Position numbers and translations under genes: made by a program. Under the pieces are notes generated by a model, which was not told the origin of the DNA, ran no database searches, and saw nothing but the letters and a program-made list of their open reading frames with translations. Of a stretch of DNA of 64,000 nt, positions 1-12,081 are shown piece after piece. The stretch's first letter is position 1. Each line of letters begins with the position of its first letter. This DNA is from Azadirachta indica (lineage: Eukaryota; Streptophyta; Magnoliopsida; Sapindales; Meliaceae), in contig CM040443.1 in the NCBI GenBank assembly GCA_022749755.1, positions 12,373,744 through 12,437,743 on the forward strand. Reading direction: 5' to 3'.

Positions 1-1015
1 TTAAACCCTATACTGATCCAGGAAAGGTCTTAATTAGCTGAGATGACCAGATTAAGATGATTCTGCAAATAGTTTAGTGATTGCAGAAGGAAACTCCTAG
101 AGAACAAATGACAAATTAGATGTTTAAGCAGCTAGTCAAAGTATCTATGAACTAATGAACAATACTTGAACTAGCACTTTAGCTCATTGCTCTAAGCAAA
201 TTTATAGATATAAAGCTCGACGAACCCTTAAAAGGAGACATCATTAAGGATGGTTAGTGCCTGATTCGATCACCCTTAAACTAAAGTTGCAGTGAGATTT
301 TTTGCGCTGATGAATGAGAAAAGCATCACTACATGAGAAGTCTACTACTACCTACAAAGTATGCAATGAAAGAATGATGAGTGTCATCACCACAAATAAT
401 TTCATCAATAAGCATACATGTGAAAGTAAAAGCTGCATCAAGGATTAGAATCATAACATTATGTGCTATGTCATAAGGGAATCCATTCTACGCTAAATCA
501 ACTAAAAGTGTTTACTTGCAAAAAGACCTTCTGGATGAGAATCAAACTTGGCTCAAATTTTACCGAGGAAGCAAGATTTTTCCAAACAAACCCTTCTGAC
601 TTCCTAGAAGTCTCACATAATCTGATCTCAATACCACAGACTCTAAGCTTCATAGATTCTTTAAGCACAGTCTCGATTTAAATAACAAAACAAGGTAAAC
701 ATATAAGGTCCACATGACGGACAAATATTTTTTATCATTGTTTAAGAAGGGAATAATTACAAAGACTAAAGCATAAAATAAAAGAAAAGGTTTTACCTTT
801 CATACCACTTTTACAACTATGGAAGAAATTACTATTTAGAAGACAACAAAGTATGTAAGACACCACCATGCACCATGTACTAAAACAACTGTAAAATGTC
901 TAATGATTTACCCTGAGACCACCAAGGCAAAAACAACACATACCGGTTGAGCAGGTCATTGAAAAGGTTGCCTAAAAGCAGATAATCAACAATGCTGACA
1001 GGGAAACACTTGAAA
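1..1015. other. no gene seen; downstream flank of F-box pseudogene
   Basis: Only short random open frames occur here and none resembles a known protein. The stretch lies downstream of the minus-strand F-box gene, so the part nearest 1015 may be its former 3' untranslated region. Nothing else can be supported. Confidence 0.5.
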
Positions 1016-2165
1016 TCATGTAAATGACAAGATATTTTCTTCATAGTTGGTGAAACTAATATTATTAGAAGATAAATCACTGAGCTGATACTCAGGAAGT
1101 CCAGATATTTCAATTCTTCTTAAACTATCCTTCACCAAATCAAAACAAATTACATAAAGATTCCTAGTCAATTTCTTCGGCACTAGTAAGATCTTACTGC
1201 TACAGATAATACCATTCACAAAATACTCTTGTTCCCCTTTTAATTCCTGCTAAATTGCAGGTAAGAATATACTAAGCTTAACCCAATTATCATCAAAATC
1301 ATTATCCAATACCCAAAGAGTAATACTTTCATCATGATCTAGTAGATGATCAGCTATAGCTGGATGCCCTGAAAATATAATCAAATCAGACCAATTTCTA
1401 CGTACTAAAGCCTCTACAGGGATTTCAATCACACGAAAACTCTCATCATGCAAATTAAACCATTCCATGATCCCTGTTTATCGAAACCCAACTCTTGAAA
1501 CACACAATCTCATTAACATAAACACTTTCGCGGTGAGGAAAATAAGGCGGCCCACCGTTTACCTGCCTCCAAGAGTTTGTTCCCAGTGTCAAAACTCTAT
1601 ATTCACATTCACATTTGCTGTCTCCATCTCCGTCACTGTTACTATCAGGTACAGTCCAAGAGTTCAATACTTTATAGTTCTCACTAAAAGGATCAAACCC
1701 AAATGAGTTCACACAAAAATAAGTAGAATTAGCCAAGGGAGACGCTGCTGAGGTGACAAACGGAAGGCTAAGGAATTGTCTAGTGCTAAGATTACATATT
1801 GTGGTGCAAAGGCTGAAATCCATACAGATTAAACCGTTAACAGAGTGGGTCGAGTAACAGGAGAAGTGAGGTGAGATAGTTAGAAGAGGGACAGTGAAGA
1901 CGTTATTATAGTCAACGGAGAAAAACATCTGTCCGAATTGGAGTCTAGTGGCGCGAGTTATAAGCACACTAATCGGTTTGATCGGGAAATGGGTTGGATG
2001 TGCACTGACAAAAGATGCGTCGGTAATATAAGAAGAAAATAGCTTGGAAACGCACTTGAATCGCACCAGAGACTTCACTGGAACTCTGGAAAGTATGTCA
2101 AAAATTATATCGATAGGAATTGGTGTTGATGATGATGGTGACGATGAATGTCGCCTCTTCTCCAT
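1016..2165 (-). pseudogene. F-box protein (FBA-type associated domain), frameshifted and with an internal stop
   Basis: Reading leftward from an ATG at 2165, the first 236 residues carry an F-box near residues 15-55 (PIDIIFDILSRVPVKSLVRF) and the start of an F-box-associated beta-propeller-like domain. F-box proteins of this class are substrate receptors of SCF ubiquitin ligases. The frame closes at 1455, but the continuation (FNLHDESFRVIEIP and onward) is in another frame from about 1468, so one frameshift separates them. That second frame meets a TAG at 1250-1252, yet the same frame continues after it with family-like sequence (YFVNGIICSS, NLYVICFDLVKDS) to a natural-looking C-terminus at 1016. 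Together the pieces cover a normal-length protein of roughly 380 residues. Such genes normally have one exon, so two lesions point to a pseudogene. A sequencing error or a small intron could explain one lesion, less easily both. Confidence 0.75.
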
Positions 2166-3040
2166 ACATGTGTCTCTCTTTCTCTGTACTAGACATTGTG
2201 GTTCAGTAAGCTTCAGTAGACCTGATTGGAATCAGAAATTGGACTCTGAAACTATGTTTTGTACTCTGTCTTTGCATGAATTTTTGCAGACATGCAAGAG
2301 CCGGATAGGCCAAAATTTTTTATTTTAGAACATCGGTTACAAAATTTACCCAAATATAATACAAAAGCAGTTATGGAATTTCAGTTTCTTTATTAGTGTT
2401 TCACTTTAAAAATAAAAAAATTAGTAACCATCAATTTTTATTAAAATCTTATTTATATTTTTATTAACATTAAAATTTTATTTATAAATTTTGTGTGATA
2501 AATGTATAAGACAAAAGTAGTGAATTTTGTTGGTTTTTAAAATGATAGGGTCACTAATTTTATTATATTTGTGACTCCTTCAATAATTCTTTTGAAGGTA
2601 GAGTTATTATGAGGCCACTTTATTTGTAGATTAACTATTTGATAAATTAATGATCGTAGACAATGTTTACTAATTTATAAATTAATTTAGAGTTTGATTA
2701 AGTAGTATTATAAATATTTTATAAAATATATTAGGATCGAATATGTCTACATAATTACAAATTATTAATTTATCTAATTTATTTAATAATTTTTTGAATT
2801 AGTATTAATATTTTTTATGCCATTAATAAAGAAATTATATATTCATATTGACTCAAAATATTGTTCATTCTTATTTAATAAAACAAACTAATTTTATGAT
2901 GAATGTGATTGGTCCTTTCCACGCATCGTTTTGAATATATTAATTATTAACTTAAAAGTTCGTAATGTCGTATTTTTCATTCCTTCAAGGTATTACAAGA
3001 CTCGAACAATTTTGTTGGAAAAACAATGCATTTGAAAATT
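2166..3040. other. AT-rich intergenic DNA, upstream of the F-box pseudogene
   Basis: No coding signal. The first ~150 bases would have been the leader and promoter of the F-box gene. The rest is AT-rich sequence without recognisable repeats until the palindrome that begins near 3045. Confidence 0.4.
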
Positions 3041-3044
3041 TTCA

Positions 3045-3905
3045 TTTTTCAAAAAGGGTATTTTCAGTTTCCTCCCTCGAGGTATTAAAAATCATCAGTT
3101 TGGAGAAAGGCTCATGTACCTTCTTTGAATCAGTAATCTCTATTAATTGATTGTTTACTTTAAGGATAAAATTATAAATGAAATTTATTGTAAAAAATAG
3201 TAGATATTTCAGGAAAACGACCGATACCCCTTAATATTTTGAAAGTAACAAGTACCCACCTAAACTATTAGAAACTCATTTTAATCCAGTTATATGTTTA
3301 AAAAGTATATTAATTAATTATTTTAACCTAATTATTAATATATAATAACCAATATATCCTTATAATTTATTTTTTTAAAATATTTGATTGTAAATTATAT
3401 AAATTATTTTATTTATAAATTAATAAAATTATATATAAATTATATAAATATTCTCAAAATTATAAATAAAATAACTCATACAATACATATATTATTTGAG
3501 TTTTATTTTAATTGATTGTGTTATAAATTAAGAATATTTAGTTATCAATTATATAAATTATTTAACTTATTTTATTTATAAGTTAATATAGTTATGTATT
3601 AATAATTGAGTTTAAATGGTTAATTAATATGTCTTCTAAATATATAATTGGATTAAAATGTTTCCCAATAATTTATGAGACACTTGTCGTTTTCAAATCA
3701 TTTAGGAGGTTTTCCAATACACGAGGGGTATTTATTAATTTCCCTTAAGCAATTCATCTCATTTACCATTTTACTCTTAATGTTTACGGTCAATTAACAG
3801 TGATGGATGGTTCATAGGAGGTAAGTGAACTTTTTCTAAATTTTTCTGTAAACTGATAGTTTCCAATACTTTAGAGGAAAAAACTGAAAATACCCTTTTT
3901 CAAAA
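3045..3905. repeat. palindromic (foldback) element with an inner and an outer inverted repeat
   Basis: The outer ends match as an inverted repeat: AAAAAGGGTATTTTCAG at about 3051-3067 and its reverse complement at about 3884-3900, with similarity continuing inward for ~150 bases on each side. Further in, GATACCCC-type sequence near 3220-3330 pairs with 3620-3750 (for example CATTTTAATCCA/GTTATAT against its complement near 3640-3660). The whole block can therefore fold on itself with a central AT-rich loop of ~300 bases. No protein is encoded. No clean target-site duplication could be fixed, and the inner repeat may be a second element nested in the first. Confidence 0.65.
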
Positions 3906-5035
3906 TTTTAAATACTTTTAAATTTAAAAATCATTGGAAAAGCAACTTAGGGATGAGCATTCTTTGTTTTCAAATGATTATTTCTTTACTTTTGAGATGG
4001 ATTTTTAAATTAGACAGAAAAAATAAATAAATGATGTTGTGATCTTTATTAGAAGAGTGACAGTAGTACCATTCTAAATTTAATTAGACAATGCCGTGAT
4101 AATAAGATGGGTTTATGATCTATAATGAACTTTTTTTTTCAAAATTTTTAATTATAATCTTTAATTTTTTTTTATCACAGTTCTTAACTTTACAAAGTTA
4201 AGAATTGTAAGAAAAAAATAAAATTAATAATAAGAATATTTGAGATTATAATAAAAATGTTCAGAAAATTAAAGAATGCAACATCGTTATTTATTATAAC
4301 AAAATTAGTGATAATCTGAAAATGAGATCACCTTAATTTGTTTTTAAAAGTTTATATTATTTGAAAACTTATAAGTTTATATCTATTTGGCTAATACCAA
4401 TATTTTTATTTTTCTTAATTGTACGGTTCCTGTTATATTTAGTAATTATAGTTTTTCTTTAACTATATTTAAATAATTATATAAGAAAATTATTCTGTTT
4501 TGTTAAAAAAATTGAGAGTAGTTTGATAACATTTTAATATAGTATTTTTAAAAATTATAGTGTGTGTTAAAAATAATTTTATAAAATAAAAAAATAAAAA
4601 ATGTTTGATATTATTTTAAAAATGAGTGGAGTCGTTACTTAAAAAAATGATAATTAATATATTTTTAAAACTTGAAATAACAAAATGTTATAGTATTTTT
4701 TTATTCAAACTTTTAAATGTTCTACTTTTCGAAAGTAAATTATGCAAAATATGTCATCAATTACATTTCTACTTCTAAAAATAATAGTTTGTAAAACATA
4801 ATGTTCAAAAATTTTCATTTAAGATTTTAAAAATTATTTAATATAATTATCATTATTATGAAGGAGAATGATTGAGAGTCTTGTAATTTTACACATCTAT
4901 TTTATTTATAAATGTATATACTTTTAATAGTTGAAATTAAATTTAATATATATAATTAATATACTATAATTATATATTATATTTACTCTCAATTGTTAAA
5001 AATATACAAATTTAATAATGTATAAATAAATATAA
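3906..5035. other. AT-rich intergenic DNA, nothing recognised
   Basis: Very AT-rich sequence with many short homopolymer runs. No open frame of interest, RNA gene or clear repeat was seen. Confidence 0.4.
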
Positions 5036-6840
5036 TGGATATTGACATTTTCCCCTTGACGTTTGTCTTAATAGGTAAATACCCCCCTAATATTCGAGAA
5101 AAGACAGATGCCCCCTGATATTTGGATAAATAAGCAGATACCTCCTAAACTTTTATTTCCGTTAGTTGACTAGTTAATTTATTATCATTTATGTCTCTCA
5201 TCTTTTATATAATAATACTTTGATATATATTTTATTTCAATATAACACTTTACTCCCTAATTATTATTTTGCACAATATAATTTTTGAAATATAATAATT
5301 TAGTCCATATTTAATATTTTTTTCATAATAAACTCAATACTAAATATATTTTCAATTTGTTATTTCAATAGAAAATTAAAAAAAATAAAATATTATTAAA
5401 AAAAATTAAACAATAAGTTAAATTAAACTCATATTAAAATATTTATATCATTTTTTTCATTTTTCTATAATAAATTTGATATTTAATTGTTAAAAGAATT
5501 TTGAAAATATATTTTAACATTTTATTTTTATATTAATATTTTTATTTAAAATATTCTATTAAATTTATTATATTTTCTTGATAAAAATTATGAAAATATA
5601 AATAAAAAAAGTAAAAAAAAAAAAAAGAAAAAATTTAATATCATTTGCTAATAAAATTAGTAATTAAATATATTTTATATTTTTATTAACTAATATAATT
5701 TAATTTTAATTAAAAAATAGAAAAAGAAGAAATTTTTTTTTTATTATTTTTATTTATAATATATATATAACATGTACTTATTGTTTATATTTTTATTTAT
5801 ATTTCATATATTTTTAATATTTTTTCACAGTATATTTAAAAATAAATAAATTTTTTAATTTTTTATTTTAATAAAAAATTTTAAAAAATATAATTATTAA
5901 AAAAATTTAAATAATGAGATAAGTCATACTCATATGTTAAAATATTTATAATATTTTATTTTCACTTTTATAATAATAAATATTTAATTATTAAAAAATT
6001 TAATTGAAATATTTTTTAACGTTTTATTTTTACATGTAATATATTTTTTAAAAAATTATGCAAAATTTATTATATATTTTTAAAAAAATATATAAAAATA
6101 TAAACAATAAATACATGTTATATATATATTATAAACAAAAATAATAAAAAATTTTCTTCTTTTTCTATTTTTTTAATTAAAATTAAATTATATTGGTTAA
6201 TAAGAATATAAAATATACTTAATTACTAATTCTATTAACAAATTCTATTAAATTTTTTTTTTTTTTTTTTTTTTTTTTTATTTATATTTTCATAATTTTT
6301 CTCAAGAAAAATATAATAAATTTAATATAATCTTTTAAATGAAAATATTAACATAAAAATAAAATGTTAAAATATATTTGAAAATTCTTTTAATAATTAA
6401 ATATCAAATTTATTATAAAAAAATGAAAAAAAGATATAAATATTTTAATATGAGTTTAATTTAACTCATTGTTTAAATTTTTTTAAATAATATTTTATTT
6501 TTTAAATTTTTTATTGAAATAACAAATTAAAAATATATTTAGTATTGAGTTTATTATGAAAAAAATATTAAATATGGACTAAATTGTTATATTTCAAAAA
6601 TTATATTGTGAAAAATAATAATTAGGGAGTAAAGTGTTATATTGAAATAAAATATATATTAAAGTATTATTATATAAAAAATGAGAGACACAAATAATAA
6701 TAAACTAACTGATCAATTAATAGAAATAAAAGTTTAGTTGCTTATTTATTCAAATGTCAGGAGATATTTATCTTTCCTCAAATATTGGGAGATATTTGCC
6801 TATTAGACTAAACGTCAAAGAGGAAAAATATCAATACCTC
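5036..6840. mobile_element. 1.8-kb foldback transposon, Mutator-like by target-site length
   Basis: The left half (about 5036-5825) is repeated as an inverted, roughly 90% identical copy in the right half (about 6080-6840). Landmarks: TTTGACGTTTAGTCTAATAGG on the reverse strand at the right end pairs with TTGACGTTTGTCTTAATAGG at 5057-5076, and CACTTTACTCCCTAATTATT near 5247 pairs with its complement near 6620. The ends are flanked by a perfect 9-bp direct repeat, TAAATATAA at 5027-5035 and again at 6841-6849; 9 bp is the usual target-site duplication of Mutator-like elements. Both arms begin with two or three degenerate ~35-base units of the type GATACCCCCTAATATTT. There is no transposase frame, so it is non-autonomous. 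The flank is AT-rich, so a chance 9-mer is possible, but its position exactly at both termini supports the call. Confidence 0.8.
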
Positions 6841-6849
6841 TAAATATAA

Positions 6850-7259
6850 ATATATGTATAAAAATTTAGGCTGTTATTACTTTTCATATTTTGAAAAATT
6901 AAAAAAAAGTATTAAATTTTTCTATTTACCATCACGAAGAACAATTAGTTTTACAAAATATAGAAAACGTAAAACGATAACAGAGATGGCGTAACAGACA
7001 TGTTTTTTCATCGTTAAAACGATCCATCAATCATTTCAAGCCACGTGGAAAAGTTAGTGACAACGTGTAATCAAAGACTCGGGTCTCGAAGCTCAAGAGA
7101 CGGGCCAACGATTTCGGGCCCCCGATTTCCCGTCTGAATTGAGAACAAAAGAACGGAAAACAAGCAATCAAAAAGAGAAACACAGCCTATTTGGTTCTGC
7201 GTGAAGAAAAAAGCTTTCTACCAAACAAATACTTTTCTTCAACGGCAACAACTACAAAA
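6850..7259 (+). promoter_or_regulatory. upstream region of the HD-domain gene with a G-box
   Basis: A canonical G-box CACGTG lies at 7042-7047, with an ACGTGT core ~20 bases further on and a GGGCCC motif near 7116, all within 220 bases of the ATG at 7260. G-boxes bind bZIP and bHLH factors. Base composition rises here from the AT-rich element to promoter-like DNA. Use in vivo is inference. Confidence 0.4.
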
Positions 7260-10200
7260 ATGGCCGTTAATTCATCGACTCACTGCTCGCCTCCTCTGAA
7301 CCGTACTCCACCATCTCGCCTACCTTTCTCTTTCCTTAATCGGACCTCTTCCAGACCAATTTTCGCCGTCGAGGCTCCGAATCCGAGACTCGTCTCTGTC
7401 CGTGCTCATAAACCGGGCTCTGACAGATACGGGTACAAGAAGTCGGTGAATTTGACCGATACGGAAGCTCCGATCGGTTCTTCGACTTCGTCTGCCTCAT
7501 CTGCTATTGATTTTCTTACATTGTGTAATAGCCTCAAGGTATGGACTATTGTAAATCAATGGCTCAGCTTGTCTGGTAAATTGAGTAATCGAATTCGAAT
7601 TGGAAGATAGAAATTACGATTTTTCATAATACATTGATGCAAATAATGCTTTTGAAACTGTAGGTATATCAAACTTGCAACATTCGACATAAAAGTGGTG
7701 AGATGAAACATTATAAGTTGTAATATAGAACGTGAAACTGGTACAAATGAACGCCATGATAGTAACATGTTATTAGTAACATTTATCCTATGCATACTCT
7801 GTTCTGCGACTGTTTACGTGCCTTGAAATTAATCTATTTTAATTTGTATTTGTTTCACTTTTAAGGTGTTTTCTTTTTTTTGGTTATCTACCCATTGATG
7901 CTATACAAGTATTTGATAATAAATATTTGATTTGATTAATAAGAAATGGAAATTGATGTACAGTAGTGAATTTGGTGTTTGTATTAATGTTGTAGACGAC
8001 AAAAAGGAAAGGGTGGATCAATCATGGGATAAAGGGTCCAGAATCTATTGCTGATCATATGTACCGCATGGCTTTGATGGCTTTGATTGCTGGTGACATT
8101 CCTGGTGTGAACAGAGAAAGGTAAGACTTTCACTCTCCATGTTACCCATTTTATTGCAAAATTCACTTCAAATGTTATCATCTCAGCTTAGAAAAGAGAC
8201 TGAAAGGTATGTAATAATGATGTGTGATTGATTGATACTAAAATGACTTGAAAGCAGAGTCTTTTATGTGTATATGGAATCCTCTTGACATCTTCGATTC
8301 TTCTGTATTATTAACATTTGCATTTTAGGCTTATAGGCAATCCTTTTGACATCTTTGATTTTTTTATATTATTGACATTTGTGCTCAAATTATTCTATTT
8401 GCAGTTAAAATTATTGAATTATTATGGCTTTTTTTATCTATTTTTTCTGATATTCAATATTCAAGGTTCCCTTGATCCCTCTGATTATGGGTTTTTATGT
8501 AATGTTTTTCTCTGTTCTTCTTTAAACAGGTGTATTAAGATAGCAATTGTGCATGATATTGCAGAAGGTACTTTCTTAATTTCCTTTTAATTTTCTGAAA
8601 TATTTTATGGCACTTTTCAAGTTTATAATAATCTAGGATGAAATTTGTGGGGAGAGTCCGTGACTTTATAACTAGTGACTTTTCGGTCTTGGTTTGGATC
8701 CTTTTGGACAGCACGGATCTTTTCAGCTTGTTTAGTGGTTGTTTGATGCATGGAATTTGAATCTAAAAGGAGAGATAAATATAGTGCTGCTAACTGATTT
8801 AATATCTCAGAGAATAGTGGTATTTGGAAAATTTACAAGAGTTCTAAGTGATTAAAGAAAGTTCTTATAAAAAACAGAAGGTTCTTATCTGCCTACCACT
8901 TGTCTACTGCTGCTCTTTCAGGAAACTCATCAAGTGCTCTTCTGCTGGATATTACCTTTGGGTGTTTGACAAAGAATGATTTCAAATAACGAATAAATCA
9001 AGTATTGTTGTGAAAACAAAGTTGCATATTTTCTGTAGTCTGGAGCTGTAGCAATAAATTGTTATTTTCTATGGGCACCTAGCAGTCTTTAGGAATGGAC
9101 ATGTTTAAACTTATTTTCAGTTTGATATTTACTAGAGGTGATAGATATGTTACTTTGTTTATGTGGTTGACTGAATTTTCTCTAATTTTTATGATCATAA
9201 TTGCTGTTGAAAGGATAAGGTTATAGATATGATACAGTATGAAAAATACTAGGCTCTCTCTTTTATATTCCGTTTTCTGTGATGGAAAAGGACAGCAGCT
9301 GGATAGTTTATTTTCTTAATGGGAATGGTTGTCGCATTTAAGTATCATCCAGTTAATTATAATTAGGCATGTTCTTTGATAAAGTAGGTGGATTGGGCGT
9401 GAAGAATATGAAAATGTTAAAAAACCAGTTCTTGGAGGAATAGTTATCAGTAGCGTGGAGAGTATTTGGAGAAGTATGGGGCAAAGAAGGGTTGGTTGAC
9501 AAATGTGGCTGGAAGTATATATATATGCAATAAGTTTATGGAAATATACTTTAACGGCTTAAATTTTTCTTTTTTCTTGCAGTTGCTCTCTTGTATGCTT
9601 CGTGTGTATGTTAAATAACATAAACCTGCTTCGTAATAGGACTTGAATGACATAACATTTAGAAGTAGAATGAGCTAGGCTAGCTTTAGCATCATTTTTA
9701 TTTTCCTTATTTTAGTTGGATTAGACTTTATTTTCTTGTTAGATTCGTGTTTGAGTTATTTATTTAGTTATTTAATTCTCTGTTCGTATTAGAGTAGGAT
9801 GTCTATTTCCTTATGGGAAGTAGATTTGTTTTCTCTTATATTTAGGTTTATGGCCACTATTAATGGCGCTTTAGTTTTAGTTCTAAAGGTAGACTTGGAG
9901 ATTATTTGAATAAATATTACAACGTCTGCTTTCTGATTTTTTTCTAAATTTTATCTCCTTTCTATTCAATCCTATTTGGTGCTACATCACATATATATTT
10001 CTCTTGTAGTTTTCTTTGCCTGTTTCCATGGCGGTTATGTCGTGGAATCAATAAAATGTCCCTTAGTCTGAGTATTTTGGATGTTTCCATTGATGTTTAC
10101 TTGTGGAGAATATTAGGGACAAGCATCAAACCTTGTGTAGCAGGGAAATTATTTGGGTTATCATTAACTACAGTGACGGCATTTGTGGATCCATGGTGGT

Positions 10201-12081
10201 CTGAGTTCTTTTATTTTATTTTATTTTATTTTATTTTTGGGTTGCAAATGGTTTTATGCATTTTCCAAATAGTTTGTTGGCCAGAATAGTGATACATAAA
10301 GATATGTTGCTCTTTTGCCTCTAGTTGCAGGTTTTCTGGTCATTTAATTACAGCTTATGTAGACTTAATTTGAGGTGACTTTCATGTCTTTTAGGAAAAA
10401 AGGCCAAGGACATAAGGAAGTTGACATGCATTACAGCCCTTTGTTGTCATGGATTTTATCATTTAATAACTTCGAAGTCTGAGATTTGATTAAATCTAAT
10501 TGATAAAATTGAGCTACATCAGCCAATAGTCCGAGTTGTCACTTGAGTGAATGAACCCATTTTATATAATCTTAAAGTAGTTTAATAGCTGATGGATGAG
10601 AAGAGAGGATGGCAAATAAGTTTTCTCAAGTCCATATCTGTAGGGCATATGCTGCAACTACTCTTTTTGTCTTTTGTTCTGGAAATGGATCTATGTTGAC
10701 AGCTAGATACATTTCTAGTTGTATGAAACTGATTCATTTGCATTTTGATTCATTTATTCTGCTTGGATTCCATAGCTATTGTTGGAGATATAACACCATC
10801 TGATCGTGTGCCTAAAGAAATAAAGAGCAGAATGGAGCAGGAAGCTGTAAACGAAATGTGCAAAGTTCTCGGTGGAGGGACGAGGGGTACTGCCTAAACT
10901 CTCATCATGATGGAAAATATGGATTACTCAAACGCTTAAATTTTTTGGCATTAATTCTGTGTATTGGGTGTTTTTTATCCGCAGCTCAAGAGATCAAAGA
11001 ACTTTGGGCAGAGTATGAAAATAATGCTTCCTTAGAAGCTAATCTTGTTAAAGATTTTGACAAAGTATGTTCAGGAACTCATTCACATAAGAGTTTTAGT
11101 TATATTCTTGAAAAATAGGAAAAAATGTAGGAGAACAACCCCCTATTGGAACATCTTGATGTGATCATAAATAATTACTGCTTGAATTATCTCTCTACTT
11201 TTGACAATGTAGTTTATGTGAGCGATATTTCATAGTAGTTTTCTGAATCTGTTTTTGATTGTACGATTTATTATATTTATGCTAAGAACTGATTTGAATA
11301 TGCAATGTTTTTAAGCTTCCAAAGTGTCCCTTATACAACAATTCCTTGAGATGAAATGCTGTACTGTTCTCTAAGCTGGTGTTAGATACTTGATAACATT
11401 CAGGACATTTTTAAGAGCTGCTGCAAGTAGCAATAGTCCAACAGTCTGGAGTTATTGGTACTACCTAAGTCAGCAATTTTCTTTTGTTTCTAATTTTTTT
11501 GGTTTATAAACCATGTTTGGCTTCAGAAGACCTTTTGCCAAAGACCAAATTCTGTGTGTTCACCTTCTAGTGTTCCCATAACATATTACCAACTTATGTT
11601 TGCAACACCAGTTAATGGTGTTAGTTATTATTCTATTGTGCTGTTTATTCTGTGTCTGGATCTGTCTCTTGTGAGTTTCCTGTAAGTTTTGATTGTATAT
11701 GTCCTTATTCCAGGTTGAGATGATTCTGCAGGCATTGGAGTATGAAATGGGTAAGCTTTTAGATGAATTTTACACCTGTAAGTTTGGTTTCTGTGGGTAT
11801 TTCCTTATCTTTCAAATTTGCTATTACAATATCATGGCAGAACATGGGAAGGTGCTGGATGAGTTTTTTCTTTCAACGGCAGGTAGTATTGACTCTTATT
11901 TTATTTTCTTACAATCATTTTACAAATTGAAATATTGATCGTTTGTTCTACTCCTCAATTAGCAGTTCACTGTTTTTCTCTTCCCTTTTACTCAGGAAAA
12001 TTTCAGACCGAAATAGGAAAGAGTTGGGCAGCTGAGATCACTTCAAGAAGAAACTCAAGGTTGGCCAACAAAGTTAATTGA
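7260..12081 (+). CDS. HD-domain phosphohydrolase, HDDC2/YfbR type, probably plastid-targeted
   Basis: Eight exons join in frame to 265 residues: 7260-7538, 7996-8120, 8530-8567, 10776-10886, 10985-11064, 11714-11750, 11841-11882, 11996-12081. Residues 1-90 are Ser/Pro/Arg-rich and look like a plastid transit peptide. The HD metal-binding set is present: RKGW at 97-100, H114 in [11 protein letters not shown]143-D144 in IVHDIAE, E147, D152 in GDITPSD, and D210 in the DFDK motif. This matches the E. coli YfbR/human HDDC2 family, which are 5'-deoxynucleotidases removing phosphate from dNMPs; activity in plants is inferred. The ATG at 7260 was chosen because upstream in-frame codons give no better start. 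Intron 3 is long (8568-10775). From memory the Arabidopsis counterpart is At1g26160, next to PERK10, which agrees with the kinase gene downstream. Confidence 0.9.
9690..9995. repeat. possible LTR-like insertion in intron 3 of the HD gene
   Basis: This stretch reads like a plant retrotransposon LTR remnant: TTAGTTGGATTAGAC near 9713, a run of TTATTTAGTTATTTA, then TTCCTTATGGGAAGTAG and GAATAAATATTACAACG near 9909. No flanking duplication or internal domain was found. The call is by general resemblance only. Confidence 0.2.
10211..10237. repeat. TTTTA microsatellite in intron 3 of the HD gene
   Basis: About five uninterrupted TTATT units. Likely length-polymorphic; no function implied. Confidence 0.8.

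Noticed and set aside
880..1113. 77-residue frame overlapping the end of the F-box pseudogene
   Set aside because: Out of frame with the F-box-associated sequence and unlike any protein; a shadow frame.
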